Notes under the pieces: generated by a model
What the model was told of the DNA's origin: nothing
Databases searched by the model: none
The model's input: the letters and a program-made list of their open reading frames with translations, nothing else
Assembly (NCBI GenBank): GCA_910579685.1
Contig: CAJTVN010000001.1
Location: 115,352-179,351, forward strand
Source: an uncultured Lachnospiraceae bacterium
GTDB taxonomy: Bacteria; Bacillota; Clostridia; Lachnospirales; Lachnospiraceae
DNA: 64,000 bases
Direction of reading: 5' to 3'
In this document: one piece after another, positions 50,729-59,398 of the stretch
Position numbering within the stretch: the first letter of the stretch is position 1
Layout of the letters: each line of letters opens with the position of its first letter
Program-made: the position numbers and the translations under genes

Positions 50729-51772
50729 ATGAGTAAAATATTAGTGATTTTGACAGGAGGAACCATAGGAAGCAGGATCGAGGGGAACGTGATTGACGTG
50801 AGCGGTACGTCTCCCCGCCGCCTGCTTGCCATGTACCGGGAAAAATACGGGGACAGTGAGGAATTCGAGGTGATCCAGCCGCTGAACCTGCTCAGTGAGA
50901 ATATGACGCCGGAGATGCTCCTGATTCTTTTGAAGGCATTAGACAGGGTGGAATACGGGAATTATGCCGGAGTGATCCTGGCCCACGGGTCTGACACGCT
51001 GTCCTATACGGCCTCCTTTGTGGGACTTTTATTTCATCACGTACCGGTGCCGGTGGTTTTGGTTGCCAGTAATTACCCTCTGGGTGAGAAGGGAAGCAAT
51101 GGCCTTGCCAATTTTGCGGGAGCGGTTGATCTGATCCGGCACAGCCCCCTGCGGGGCGTGTTCGTTCTGTATCAGGACGACTGCGGGAGAAAACAGGTGT
51201 ATCTTGCGACCCGGTTTGTGGAGGCGGAGCCCTTTGGCGACCAGTTCCGGGATTTTTCGGGAACGCCCCTGGGAAGGGTGGAGGAGGGGAGGCTTGTGTT
51301 AAATCAGGCAAAGTCACTGCCGGGGATGGAAGAGCTTCAAAAGGCCCGGGGAATACGGCTTCCGGTTCCAAATTCCTTCTCCAGAAAGATTCTGGTGATC
51401 CGGCCGTATCCCGGGCTTGACTACTCCTTTTTCCGCTTTGACAGTAAGAGGCATCCGGCTGCCGTGCTGCATCTGCTGTACCATTCCGCCACGGCCTGCC
51501 TGGGGGAGGGAAACTATGATCTTCTGCATTTCCTTTCGCACTGCCGGGAGCTTGGAGTTCCGGTCTATACGGGCTCGCACAAGGCGCTTGACGGAAAGCG
51601 TTATGCAACGGGGGATATTCTGCTTGGCGAAGGCGTGATCCCGCTTCTTAACATTTCCCCGGAGGCCGCTTATGCGAAGCTTCTGATTCTCTACAACACG
51701 CAGGGAGTGTCCGTACCGGAAATGATTGGGAAGGATCTGTATTTTGAGAGCGTTGATCCGGCGGGAGAGTAA
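50729..51772 (+). CDS. L-asparaginase, type I
   Basis: The enzyme hydrolyses asparagine to aspartate and ammonia. The 347-residue protein has the first active-site threonine in ILTGGTIGS and the second motif in LAHGSDTLSYTASF. It has no signal peptide, so it is the cytosolic type. CAGGAGAGAG precedes the ATG and it starts 18 bases after the carboxypeptidase stop, possibly in the same operon. A minor glutaminase activity is possible. Confidence 0.88.
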   Translation: MSKILVILTGGTIGSRIEGNVIDVSGTSPRRLLAMYREKYGDSEEFEVIQPLNLLSENMTPEMLLILLKALDRVEYGNYAGVILAHGSDTLSYTASFVGLLFHHVPVPVVLVASNYPLGEKGSNGLANFAGAVDLIRHSPLRGVFVLYQDDCGRKQVYLATRFVEAEPFGDQFRDFSGTPLGRVEEGRLVLNQAKSLPGMEELQKARGIRLPVPNSFSRKILVIRPYPGLDYSFFRFDSKRHPAAVLHLLYHSATACLGEGNYDLLHFLSHCRELGVPVYTGSHKALDGKRYATGDILLGEGVIPLLNISPEAAYAKLLILYNTQGVSVPEMIGKDLYFESVDPAGE

Positions 51773-51819
51773 AAATTGTGTTAATTTTAAAATTCCGTCT
51801 AGGCGAATCTTTTCTTTTG

Positions 51820-51828
51820 TGGTATACT
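51820..51828 (+). promoter_or_regulatory. Extended -10 promoter of the decarboxylase operon
   Basis: TGGTATACT is an extended -10; the -35 region is poor. A small hairpin (TGGGG / CCCCA, 51845-51862) lies in the 5' leader of about 75 bases. Confidence 0.5.
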
Positions 51829-51908
51829 GCTATAGACGCATTTATGGGGATAGTCTGCCCCAGCGAATAAAGTTATTATTTTTTTAATATAAAATGGAGG
51901 GCTGAAAA

Positions 51909-53339
51909 ATGAGTACTACTTCACAAGCGAGTCAAAGAATAACGGCTTTACTCGATGAAAACAGTTTCGTTGAAATCGGTGCGCTTGTCACGGCAAGAAG
52001 CACGGATTTTAATCTGAAACAGACAGAAACTCCTTCTGACGGTGTGATTACCGGATACGGAGTGATAGGCGGCAATCTTGTGTATGTTTACAGCCAGGAT
52101 GTGTCTGTACTGAATGGTTCCGTCGGCGAAATGCATGCAAAGAAAATTTCGGGTCTGTATGATCTGGCGCTTAAGATGGGCGCACCGGTAATCGGGCTGA
52201 TTGATTCTGCAGGACTCCGGCTTCAGGAGGCGGCGGATGCGTTAAACGGCTTTGGCGAGATTTATCTGAAACAGGTTAAGAGCTCGGGAGTGATCCCTCA
52301 GATCACGGCTGTATTCGGGTCCTGCGGCGGCGGTCTTTCCCTGATCCCCACCCTTACGGATTTCACCTTCATGGAAGGCAAGAAGGCAAAATTGTTTGTC
52401 AATTCCCCCAATGCCCTGGATGGAAACACTACTGCGAAATGTGATACCTCCGCAGCGGATTTCCAGAGTAAGGAAGCGGGAATCGTGGATGTGGTGGCAG
52501 ACGAGGCTTCCATTCTTTCCCAGATCAGAGAGCTTGTGTGCATGCTTCCCGCAAGCAATGAGGAGGACATGTCCTTTGTGGAGTGTACGGACGATCTGAA
52601 CAGAGCCTGCGAGGGCCTTGAGAACTGTGTGGGAGATACCTCCATCGCACTTTCCCAGATCGCTGACAATGGTATTGTATTCGAGGTGAAGCGCGAATAT
52701 GCCAAAGATATGGTGACAGGCTTTATCAAATTAAACGGAGTTACCGTTGGCGCAGTGGCAAACCGCAGCGAGATTTACGGTGAGGACGGAAAGGTTTCCG
52801 AAAAGTTTGACCCCGTACTTTCAGCGGCGGGCTGCGAGAAGGCGGCGGATTTTATTACTTTCTGCGACGCTTTTGAGATCCCTGTGCTGTCCCTTACCAA
52901 TGTAAAGGGCTTCAAGGCGGACAAATGCAATGAGAAGAGAATGGCGAAGGAAGCTGCAAAGCTTACATATGCCTTTGCAAATGCCACGGTTCCGAAGGTA
53001 AACGTTATCATCGGACAGGCGTTCGGAAGCGCATATGTGGCGATGAACTCCAAGGCGATCGGCGCTGACATCACCATGGCATGGCCGGATGCCGCAGTCG
53101 GAACCATGGACGCAAAGCTTGCGGCCAAGATTATCTGTGACGGACAGGGTGCGGATGCGATCGACGCCTGCGCCAAAGAATATGCCGAGCTTCAGACAAG
53201 TGCGTTAAGTGCGGCGAGGAGAGGTTATGTGGATCAGATCGTTGAGCCTGCCGATACCCGCAAATATGTGATCGGCGCTTTTGAGATGCTGTTCACTAAA
53301 AGGGAAGACCGTCCGGCTAAAAAACACGGCACAGTTTAG
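51909..53339 (+). CDS. Acyl-CoA carboxyltransferase (MmdA/12S type)
   Basis: The 476-residue protein belongs to the biotin-dependent carboxyltransferase family (crotonase-like double fold). Characteristic stretches are SDGVITGYGVIGGNLVYVYS and GAPVIGLIDSAGLRLQE in the N-half, and IGQAFGSAYVAMNSKAIGAD in the C-half. Related enzymes transfer CO2 between biotin and propionyl-, acetyl- or glutaconyl-CoA; here methylmalonyl-CoA or malonyl-CoA is most likely. It is the first gene of a five-gene operon that also holds the OadB/OadG sodium pump. A GGAGG ribosome site is present. The exact acyl-CoA cannot be read. Confidence 0.87.
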   Translation: MSTTSQASQRITALLDENSFVEIGALVTARSTDFNLKQTETPSDGVITGYGVIGGNLVYVYSQDVSVLNGSVGEMHAKKISGLYDLALKMGAPVIGLIDSAGLRLQEAADALNGFGEIYLKQVKSSGVIPQITAVFGSCGGGLSLIPTLTDFTFMEGKKAKLFVNSPNALDGNTTAKCDTSAADFQSKEAGIVDVVADEASILSQIRELVCMLPASNEEDMSFVECTDDLNRACEGLENCVGDTSIALSQIADNGIVFEVKREYAKDMVTGFIKLNGVTVGAVANRSEIYGEDGKVSEKFDPVLSAAGCEKAADFITFCDAFEIPVLSLTNVKGFKADKCNEKRMAKEAAKLTYAFANATVPKVNVIIGQAFGSAYVAMNSKAIGADITMAWPDAAVGTMDAKLAAKIICDGQGADAIDACAKEYAELQTSALSAARRGYVDQIVEPADTRKYVIGAFEMLFTKREDRPAKKHGTV

Positions 53340-53356
53340 AAAGGATGATACTTAAT

Positions 53357-54091
53357 ATGAAAAAATGGTTATTGGTATTAGGTATGATTACCTGTATGAT
53401 GGGACTGACAGCCTGCAGTGAGAAACAGGCGAACGTGGAAAATCCCATGCTGACCGAGGCAGATGCCATGGGGCTTGGCGAGAACGTTGTGGAAACCATC
53501 AATCTGTATGTTCAGCAGAATGCGAAGGATCAGATTACGGACGCTGTACTTTTGTCGGCAGTGGAAAGCTGGGAGAGTGCGGCTGAGGACATGGGCGATT
53601 ATATCGGAATTATCAGTACGGATTCAGATATCACGGAGGATGACGGCATCATCAGAGTTACCATGGAAGGGAGCACCCGCAATGCGGTAGTCGAGCTGGT
53701 TCTCGATGCGAAGAAGGGGATCACGGGCATTTCCACCAATGTGGAGTATACCTTCGGAGAAAAAATGGGGAAGGCCGCGCTCAACACTCTGCTTGGCATG
53801 GGTACCGTTTTCGTCGTTTTGATTCTGATCAGTGCGATCATATCCTGCTTTAACCTGATTCCCGGAATTCAGGAAAAGCTGAGCAAAAAATCTAAGAAGG
53901 CAGAAGTGAAAGAGTCCGCACCGGCTTCTTCCGCACCTCAGGCTGCGGTTCCCGTCGAGGAGAATCTGACGGATGATCTTGAGCTGGTTGCAGTGATTGC
54001 GGCTGCGATTGCGGCAAGCGAGGGAGCGTCCTCCACGGACGGATTCGTGGTAAGAAGCATCAGGCGCGCCGGAAGACGGCAGAGGGCATAA
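53357..54091 (+). CDS. OadG-like gamma subunit with lipoprotein signal
   Basis: The 244-residue protein has an N-terminal lipoprotein signal (GLTAC lipobox). An ~115-residue extracellular domain follows, then one membrane helix (about 140-165; GMGTVFVVLILISAIISCFN is typical of OadG), and a cytoplasmic charged tail. OadG anchors the carboxyltransferase to the membrane pump. The extra outer domain and lipid anchor are not usual for the short OadG. The ATG at 53357 is chosen because the RBS AAAGG is too close to the ATG at 53345. It sits between the carboxyltransferase and biotin carrier genes. Confidence 0.8.
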   Translation: MKKWLLVLGMITCMMGLTACSEKQANVENPMLTEADAMGLGENVVETINLYVQQNAKDQITDAVLLSAVESWESAAEDMGDYIGIISTDSDITEDDGIIRVTMEGSTRNAVVELVLDAKKGITGISTNVEYTFGEKMGKAALNTLLGMGTVFVVLILISAIISCFNLIPGIQEKLSKKSKKAEVKESAPASSAPQAAVPVEENLTDDLELVAVIAAAIAASEGASSTDGFVVRSIRRAGRRQRA

Positions 54092-54161
54092 GCAGTTCCC
54101 GCAAAGAGGGGAACAGGGAATGAGTATCGTTAAACAGAAAAATCACAGGAGGATTTTAAGA

Positions 54162-54533
54162 ATGAAAAATTATACAATTACCGTAAATGGAAACGTATAT
54201 GACGTAGTAGTAGAAGAGGGTACATCCACAGGAGCTGCACCTGCTCCCGCACCCGCAGCTCCCAAGGCAGCACCGAAGGCAGCGCCCGCTGCAGCACCGA
54301 AGGCTGCGGCAGGAGCGGGAAGCGTTAAGGTTGAGGCCGGTGCGGCAGGCAAGGTATTCAAGGTTGAGGCAAGCGTTGGACAGACGGTTAAGAAGGGGGA
54401 TACCGTTGTGATTCTGGAAGCAATGAAGATGGAAATTCCTGTTGTTGCACCTCAGGACGGCACAGTGGCAAGCATTGACGTGGCAGCCGGCGATTCCGTG
54501 GAAGCAGGCGCTCTGCTGGCAACACTCAAATAA
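54162..54533 (+). CDS. Biotin carrier protein
   Basis: This 123-residue protein has an Ala/Pro-rich linker (about 22-52, PAPAAPKAAPKA-type repeat) and a biotinyl domain with the biotin lysine in EAMKM (Lys89). It corresponds to the 1.3S subunit of transcarboxylase and MmdC. AGGAGG precedes the ATG at 54162. The single carrier must serve both carboxyltransferases of this operon. A biotin ligase is not nearby. Confidence 0.93.
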   Translation: MKNYTITVNGNVYDVVVEEGTSTGAAPAPAPAAPKAAPKAAPAAAPKAAAGAGSVKVEAGAAGKVFKVEASVGQTVKKGDTVVILEAMKMEIPVVAPQDGTVASIDVAAGDSVEAGALLATLK

Positions 54534-54615
54534 CACGGACAGGGTTATTTGCGGTTACAACGGATGTCACAGTGTGCGAGCATCCTTATGTTAATAACAA
54601 CAGGAGGTAAAAGAA

Positions 54616-55767
54616 ATGGATTATATCGTAAGTACATTAGACAACCTGATCCATCAGACAGCCTTTTTCAACCTGACCGGTGGAAACTATCTGATGATTC
54701 TTGTGGCTTGTGTATTTCTTTATCTTGCGATTGCTAAGGGCTTTGAACCGCTGCTTCTTACGCCGATCGCATTTGGTATGCTGCTTGTGAACATTTATCC
54801 GGATATCATGATCAGTATTGAGGATTCGGCAAATGGAACGGGCGGACTGCTGTATTATTTTTATCTCTTAGACGAGTGGGCAATCTTACCCTCCCTGATT
54901 TTTATGGGTGTGGGTGCCATGACAGACTTTGGTCCCCTGATTGCCAATCCTAAGAGCTTTTTGCTGGGCGCTGCGGCGCAGTTTGGTATTTTTGCGGCAT
55001 ATTTCGGAGCCATTGGCTTTGGCTTTAACGACAAGGCGGCGGCGGCAATTTCCATCATCGGAGGAGCGGACGGCCCTACCTCTATTTTCCTTGCAGGAAA
55101 GCTGGGCCAGACAGCGCTTCTCGGACCGATTGCCGTGGCGGCTTACTCCTATATGTCGCTGGTCCCCATTATCCAGCCGCCTATTATGAAATTACTGACA
55201 ACCGAGAAAGAGAGAAAGATCAAGATGGGGCAGCTTCGTCCCGTATCCAAGCTTGAGAAGATTCTGTTCCCCATCGTGGTTACGATTGTCGTATGTCTGA
55301 TCCTTCCCACAACGGCACCCCTTGTAGGTATGCTCATGCTGGGAAATCTTTTCCGGGAATCCGGTGTGGTAAGACAGCTGACGGATACGGCTTCCAACGC
55401 ACTCATGTATATTGTGGTTATTCTGCTTGGCACGTCCGTTGGAGCAACCACAAGCGCAGAGGCGTTCCTGAACTGGGATACGATTAAGATTGTGATTCTC
55501 GGACTGGCCGCATTTGCGTTCGGTACTGCGGCAGGAGTGCTCTTCGGTAAGCTGATGTGTATTGCAACAAAGGGAAAAGTGAATCCCCTTATCGGTTCCG
55601 CCGGTGTCTCTGCGGTTCCTATGGCGGCCAGAGTTTCCCAGAAGGTTGGTGCGGAGTCCGATCCGACCAATTTCCTGTTAATGCATGCAATGGGACCTAA
55701 CGTGGCAGGCGTTATCGGCACGGCGGTTGCGGCGGGTACGTTTATGGCGGTATTTGGAGTATTTTAA
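54616..55767 (+). CDS. oadB: Na+-translocating decarboxylase beta subunit
   Basis: The 383-residue integral membrane protein has about eleven segments. It contains GGADGPTSIFLAGKL, the family motif with the aspartate of the sodium site. It decarboxylates carboxybiotin and pumps Na+ out of the cell. Length and motifs match OadB/MmdB/GcdB. AGGAGG lies 9 bases before the ATG. It lies between the biotin carrier and the 5S-like gene. Confidence 0.94.
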   Translation: MDYIVSTLDNLIHQTAFFNLTGGNYLMILVACVFLYLAIAKGFEPLLLTPIAFGMLLVNIYPDIMISIEDSANGTGGLLYYFYLLDEWAILPSLIFMGVGAMTDFGPLIANPKSFLLGAAAQFGIFAAYFGAIGFGFNDKAAAAISIIGGADGPTSIFLAGKLGQTALLGPIAVAAYSYMSLVPIIQPPIMKLLTTEKERKIKMGQLRPVSKLEKILFPIVVTIVVCLILPTTAPLVGMLMLGNLFRESGVVRQLTDTASNALMYIVVILLGTSVGATTSAEAFLNWDTIKIVILGLAAFAFGTAAGVLFGKLMCIATKGKVNPLIGSAGVSAVPMAARVSQKVGAESDPTNFLLMHAMGPNVAGVIGTAVAAGTFMAVFGVF

Positions 55768-55793
55768 AGAAAAACAAGCAGGAGGATTATATT

Positions 55794-57221
55794 ATGGCAG
55801 AACAGGTTAAGAAACCGATTGGAATTATGGAAACCGTTCTTCGTGACGCACATCAGTCTCTGATCGCAACGAGAATGCCCACCGAGATGATGCTTCCCAT
55901 CGTGGAAAAAATGGATAAAGTCGGCTATCACGCAGTGGAATGCTGGGGCGGAGCGACCTTTGACGCTTCCCTTCGTTTCCTGAAGGAAGATCCTTGGGAC
56001 AGATTGAGAAAGCTGAGAGACGGATTTAAGAATACCAAGCTTCAGATGCTTTTCCGTGGTCAGAACATTCTGGGCTACAGGCCTTATGCGGACGACGTGG
56101 TTGACAGCTTTGTGGAGAAGTCTATCGCAAACGGTATTGATATCATTCGTATCTTTGACTGTCTCAATGACCTCAGAAACCTTCAGGCGGCGGTTAATGC
56201 CACGAATAAGATTAAGCAGAGAGAGGGCAGAGGCCATGCGCAGGTAGCGCTTTCCTATACACTGGGAGATGCTTATACCATGGAATACTGGATGAGTATG
56301 GCGAAGAAGATCGAGGAGATGGGAGCTGATTCCATCTGTATCAAGGATATGGCGGGCCTGCTTGTTCCTTACAAGGCGTCCGAGATGATTGCGGCAATGA
56401 AGTCCGCAACCAAGCTTCCCATTCAGCTCCATACACACTACACATCCGGCGTTGCAAGCATGACATATATGAAGGCGGTCGAGGCAGGAGTGGACGTGAT
56501 CGACTGTGCGATTTCACCTTTTGCAATGGGTACTTCGCAGCCAGCCACAGAGGTTATGGTGGAAACCTTCAAAGGAACCGAGTATGACACGGGATATGAC
56601 CAGAACCTTCTGGCGGAAATTGCTGATTATTTCAGGCCCTACAGAGATAAATGTCTGGCAGACGGTCTTCTCAATCCCAAGGTTATGGGTGTAGATATCA
56701 AGACCTTGCTGTATCAGGTACCCGGCGGTATGCTTTCCAACATGGTAAGCCAGCTGAAGGAGCAGAATGCGGAGGATAAATACTATGACGTGCTCCGCGA
56801 GATCCCTCAGGTTCGCAAAGACCTGGGCGAGCCGCCGCTTGTTACCCCTTCTTCCCAGATCGTGGGTACGCAGGCCGTGTTTAACGTACTGATGGGCGAG
56901 AGATACAAGATGGCGACCAAGGAGACCAAGGCGGTTCTGCGCGGCGAATACGGTCAGACGGTTAAGCCTATGAATCAGGAAATTATCGATAAGGTTATTC
57001 CCGGCGAGAAGAGAATCACCTGCCGTCCTGCGGATCTGATCGAGAACGAGATGGATAAGCTGGAAGCGGAGATGAAGGAATGGAAACAGCAGGACGAGGA
57101 CGTGTTGTCCTACGCTCTGTTCCCTCAGGTGGCGACGGATTTCTTCAAGTATCGTCAGGCGCAGCAGGAAAAGGTTGATATGACACAGGCAGATACCAAG
57201 AATGCGGCATATCCGGTTTAA
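55794..57221 (+). CDS. Pyruvate/oxaloacetate carboxyltransferase (5S/OadA type, no biotin domain)
   Basis: The 475-residue protein has the DRE-TIM barrel of the OadA/5S family (VLRDAHQS with metal Asp18; a carbamylated-type lysine in IKDMAGLL, Lys184; metal histidines HTHYTSG, His213 and His215) and the conserved helical domain. OadA is about 590 residues with a fused biotin domain; this protein lacks it and so depends on the separate carrier, as the 5S subunit of transcarboxylase does. It transfers CO2 between oxaloacetate/pyruvate and biotin. AGGAGG precedes the ATG. A terminator follows. Confidence 0.92.
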   Translation: MAEQVKKPIGIMETVLRDAHQSLIATRMPTEMMLPIVEKMDKVGYHAVECWGGATFDASLRFLKEDPWDRLRKLRDGFKNTKLQMLFRGQNILGYRPYADDVVDSFVEKSIANGIDIIRIFDCLNDLRNLQAAVNATNKIKQREGRGHAQVALSYTLGDAYTMEYWMSMAKKIEEMGADSICIKDMAGLLVPYKASEMIAAMKSATKLPIQLHTHYTSGVASMTYMKAVEAGVDVIDCAISPFAMGTSQPATEVMVETFKGTEYDTGYDQNLLAEIADYFRPYRDKCLADGLLNPKVMGVDIKTLLYQVPGGMLSNMVSQLKEQNAEDKYYDVLREIPQVRKDLGEPPLVTPSSQIVGTQAVFNVLMGERYKMATKETKAVLRGEYGQTVKPMNQEIIDKVIPGEKRITCRPADLIENEMDKLEAEMKEWKQQDEDVLSYALFPQVATDFFKYRQAQQEKVDMTQADTKNAAYPV

Positions 57222-57240
57222 GGTACACGGCTTCTGAATG

Positions 57241-57280
57241 CAAAACCCCTTGTACAGATGGAATTGTACGAGGGGTTTTG
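57241..57280 (+). terminator. Terminator of the decarboxylase operon
   Basis: A 15-base arm pair (CAAAACCCCTTGTAC with GTACGAGGGGTTTTG, one mismatch) forms a strong hairpin. The right arm includes four T. Confidence 0.75.
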
Positions 57281-57322
57281 AACAAGTAACCATAAAAGGC
57301 GGTTTGGGAAGGGGAGCGGAGT

Positions 57323-58249
57323 ATGGAGAATAAGCGTTTCGCACTGCTGATCGATGCGGACAACATTTCAGCGAAATATATAGGGGATATATTGGAGGAG
57401 CTTTCCACCTACGGTATCACGACCTACAAAAGGATATACGGAGACTGGACCAGCACGCAGGCCACGAAATGGAAGGAAAAGCTGCTGGAAAATTCGGTCA
57501 TACCGGTACAGCAGTTCAGCAATACGGTTGGAAAGAATGCCACGGATTCCACCCTGATTATCGATGCCATGGACATTTTGTATACCGGAAATGTCGAGGG
57601 GTTCTGTATTGTTTCCAGTGACAGCGATTTTACCCGTCTGGCCAGCCGGCTGCGGGAGTCCGGAATGGAAGTAATCGGTATGGGAGAGGAAAAAACGCCC
57701 CGCTCCTTCCGTGTGGCCTGTACCAGGTTTGTAAATCTGGAGAATCTGGGCAATCAGGATGAGAATTCGGAGGGCAGCGATAAGCAGGATAATACCATCA
57801 GCCGCGAGGTGGTATACAATGCGATTACAAATATTATCACGGAAAATGAGAACAAGGGAAAAAGCGTGGAGCTTGCCTCCGTGGGCAACCGGCTTGTGAA
57901 CATGTATCCTGATTTTGACGTCAGGAATTACGGCTACAGCCTTCTCTCCAGATTCCTGGAGGATGCGGGCATGTTCCAGCTTCAGAAAAAACACAGTGTG
58001 ATCACGATTTCCCTGAAGGATAACGAGCAGTCGAAGGAGGAGATCTGTGAGTACATCAAGACTGTGATTACAGCCTCGGGGAAAAAGGGAATCGGGTTCA
58101 GCGAGCTGAGCAATCTTGTGCACGGGAAATACAGCAGCTTCAATGTAAAGGATTACGGCTACAGCCAGTTTTCCAAGTTTGTGCAGAGTCTGGACGGCAT
58201 TGAGACATTTGACGACGGAGGAAACAGGAAGCGTGCCAGAAAGCTTTGA
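57323..58249 (+). CDS. NYN-domain protein with two LOTUS (OST-HTH) domains
   Basis: The 308-residue protein begins with a PIN-like NYN/LabA domain (LLIDADNISAKYIGDIL; FCIVSSDSDFTRLASRLRE; VIGMGEEKTPRSF), a family of predicted RNA-degrading nucleases. Two copies of the LOTUS/OST-HTH domain follow (about 155-235 and 240-300), each with the VRNYGYSLLSRFLE or VKDYGYSQFSKFVQ motif. LOTUS domains bind RNA, notably G-rich. This suggests an RNA-targeting nuclease. GGGAAGGGGAGCGGAG precedes the ATG. Confidence 0.88.
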   Translation: MENKRFALLIDADNISAKYIGDILEELSTYGITTYKRIYGDWTSTQATKWKEKLLENSVIPVQQFSNTVGKNATDSTLIIDAMDILYTGNVEGFCIVSSDSDFTRLASRLRESGMEVIGMGEEKTPRSFRVACTRFVNLENLGNQDENSEGSDKQDNTISREVVYNAITNIITENENKGKSVELASVGNRLVNMYPDFDVRNYGYSLLSRFLEDAGMFQLQKKHSVITISLKDNEQSKEEICEYIKTVITASGKKGIGFSELSNLVHGKYSSFNVKDYGYSQFSKFVQSLDGIETFDDGGNRKRARKL

Positions 58250-58288
58250 TGAGTAAGGATTCTTTGCTTCCGGCAGATTGAGGTAACT

Positions 58289-59308
58289 ATGGCAAAAGCG
58301 GTAAAAATGAAAGATATCGCAGACCGGCTGCATGTGAGCACCATGACGGTGTCAAAAGCTTTGTCGGGAAAGCCGGGGGTCAGTGAGGTCATGCGTGATC
58401 GGATCAGGATCCTGGCCTTTGAAATGGGGTACGTTTTGCCAGGAGCGCAAAAAGAAGAAAAGCTATGTCAGACCATCGGCGTTATTCTCGAGAGCTGTTA
58501 TATTGAGGGCTGCGAAACCTTTTACTGGAAGCTTTATCAGGAGATTAATACCGAGGCTGCCAGAAGAAATTGCTTTGTCCTGTTGGAGATTCTGGAAGAG
58601 GAAGAGAGGAAGGAGCTGCGGATCCCCAAGATGGTCATCGAAAATAAGGTAGACGGCCTGCTTGTTCTGGGAGAAACGGACAGCGTGTATTTGGAAATGC
58701 TCCTGCTATCTGCAAAAATTCCTATGGTCTATCTTGATTTCTACAACGATCAGGTCAGGGAGGACAGCGTTATCTCCAACAGCTTTTACGGGGCCTATCA
58801 TGTGACCAATTATCTTTTTGAGAGAGGCCACCGCCAGATTGCGTTTGTGGGAACCTTATCCGGCACAAAAAGCATTATGGACCGTTTTCTCGGCTATGAA
58901 AAATCCATGCTTGAGCATGGAGAGAGAATAAGACAGGACTGGGTGATTCCGGATCGTGACGGTGAGAGGGCGGTCTATGAGATCATTGTCCTTCCGGAAA
59001 AAATGCCCACGGCGTTTGTGTGCAGCTGCGACCTGACGGCAAGCAGACTGATCCGGGAGCTTAAGCGAAACGGCTACCGCATACCGGAGGATATCTCGGT
59101 AGTGGGTTATGACGATTACCTGTATCCGGGGCTGTGCGATGTGGGTCTGACCTCTTACGGTGTGGATAAGAAAGGGATGGCCTGTGCCGGAATTGACATT
59201 CTGCTAAGCAAGATACAAGGGAAAGTTTATGCCAGGGGGATGCGGATTGTGGACGGGTATCTGGCTGAGAGGGAGAGCGTGGCGTCCATAGAGTCCGATT
59301 TAATTTAA
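58289..59308 (+). CDS. LacI-family transcriptional regulator
   Basis: The 339-residue protein has an N-terminal helix-turn-helix (MKDIADRLHVSTMTVSKALSG) with a following hinge, and a periplasmic-binding-protein-like sugar-sensing domain. The sugar is not identifiable. No sugar genes adjoin it. It could be a candidate to bind the cre-like operator upstream of the distant GH31 gene, but this is not supported beyond family level. The 3' end overlaps a small hairpin. Confidence 0.92.
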   Translation: MAKAVKMKDIADRLHVSTMTVSKALSGKPGVSEVMRDRIRILAFEMGYVLPGAQKEEKLCQTIGVILESCYIEGCETFYWKLYQEINTEAARRNCFVLLEILEEEERKELRIPKMVIENKVDGLLVLGETDSVYLEMLLLSAKIPMVYLDFYNDQVREDSVISNSFYGAYHVTNYLFERGHRQIAFVGTLSGTKSIMDRFLGYEKSMLEHGERIRQDWVIPDRDGERAVYEIIVLPEKMPTAFVCSCDLTASRLIRELKRNGYRIPEDISVVGYDDYLYPGLCDVGLTSYGVDKKGMACAGIDILLSKIQGKVYARGMRIVDGYLAERESVASIESDLI

Positions 59309-59398
59309 GAAAATCTTTAGCTTCCATTAAGCTAAATTGCAGGCTTGTTTGTTATAATATTGCAATACAATTTGCTTTATACGAGGGATGAGGGTGTA

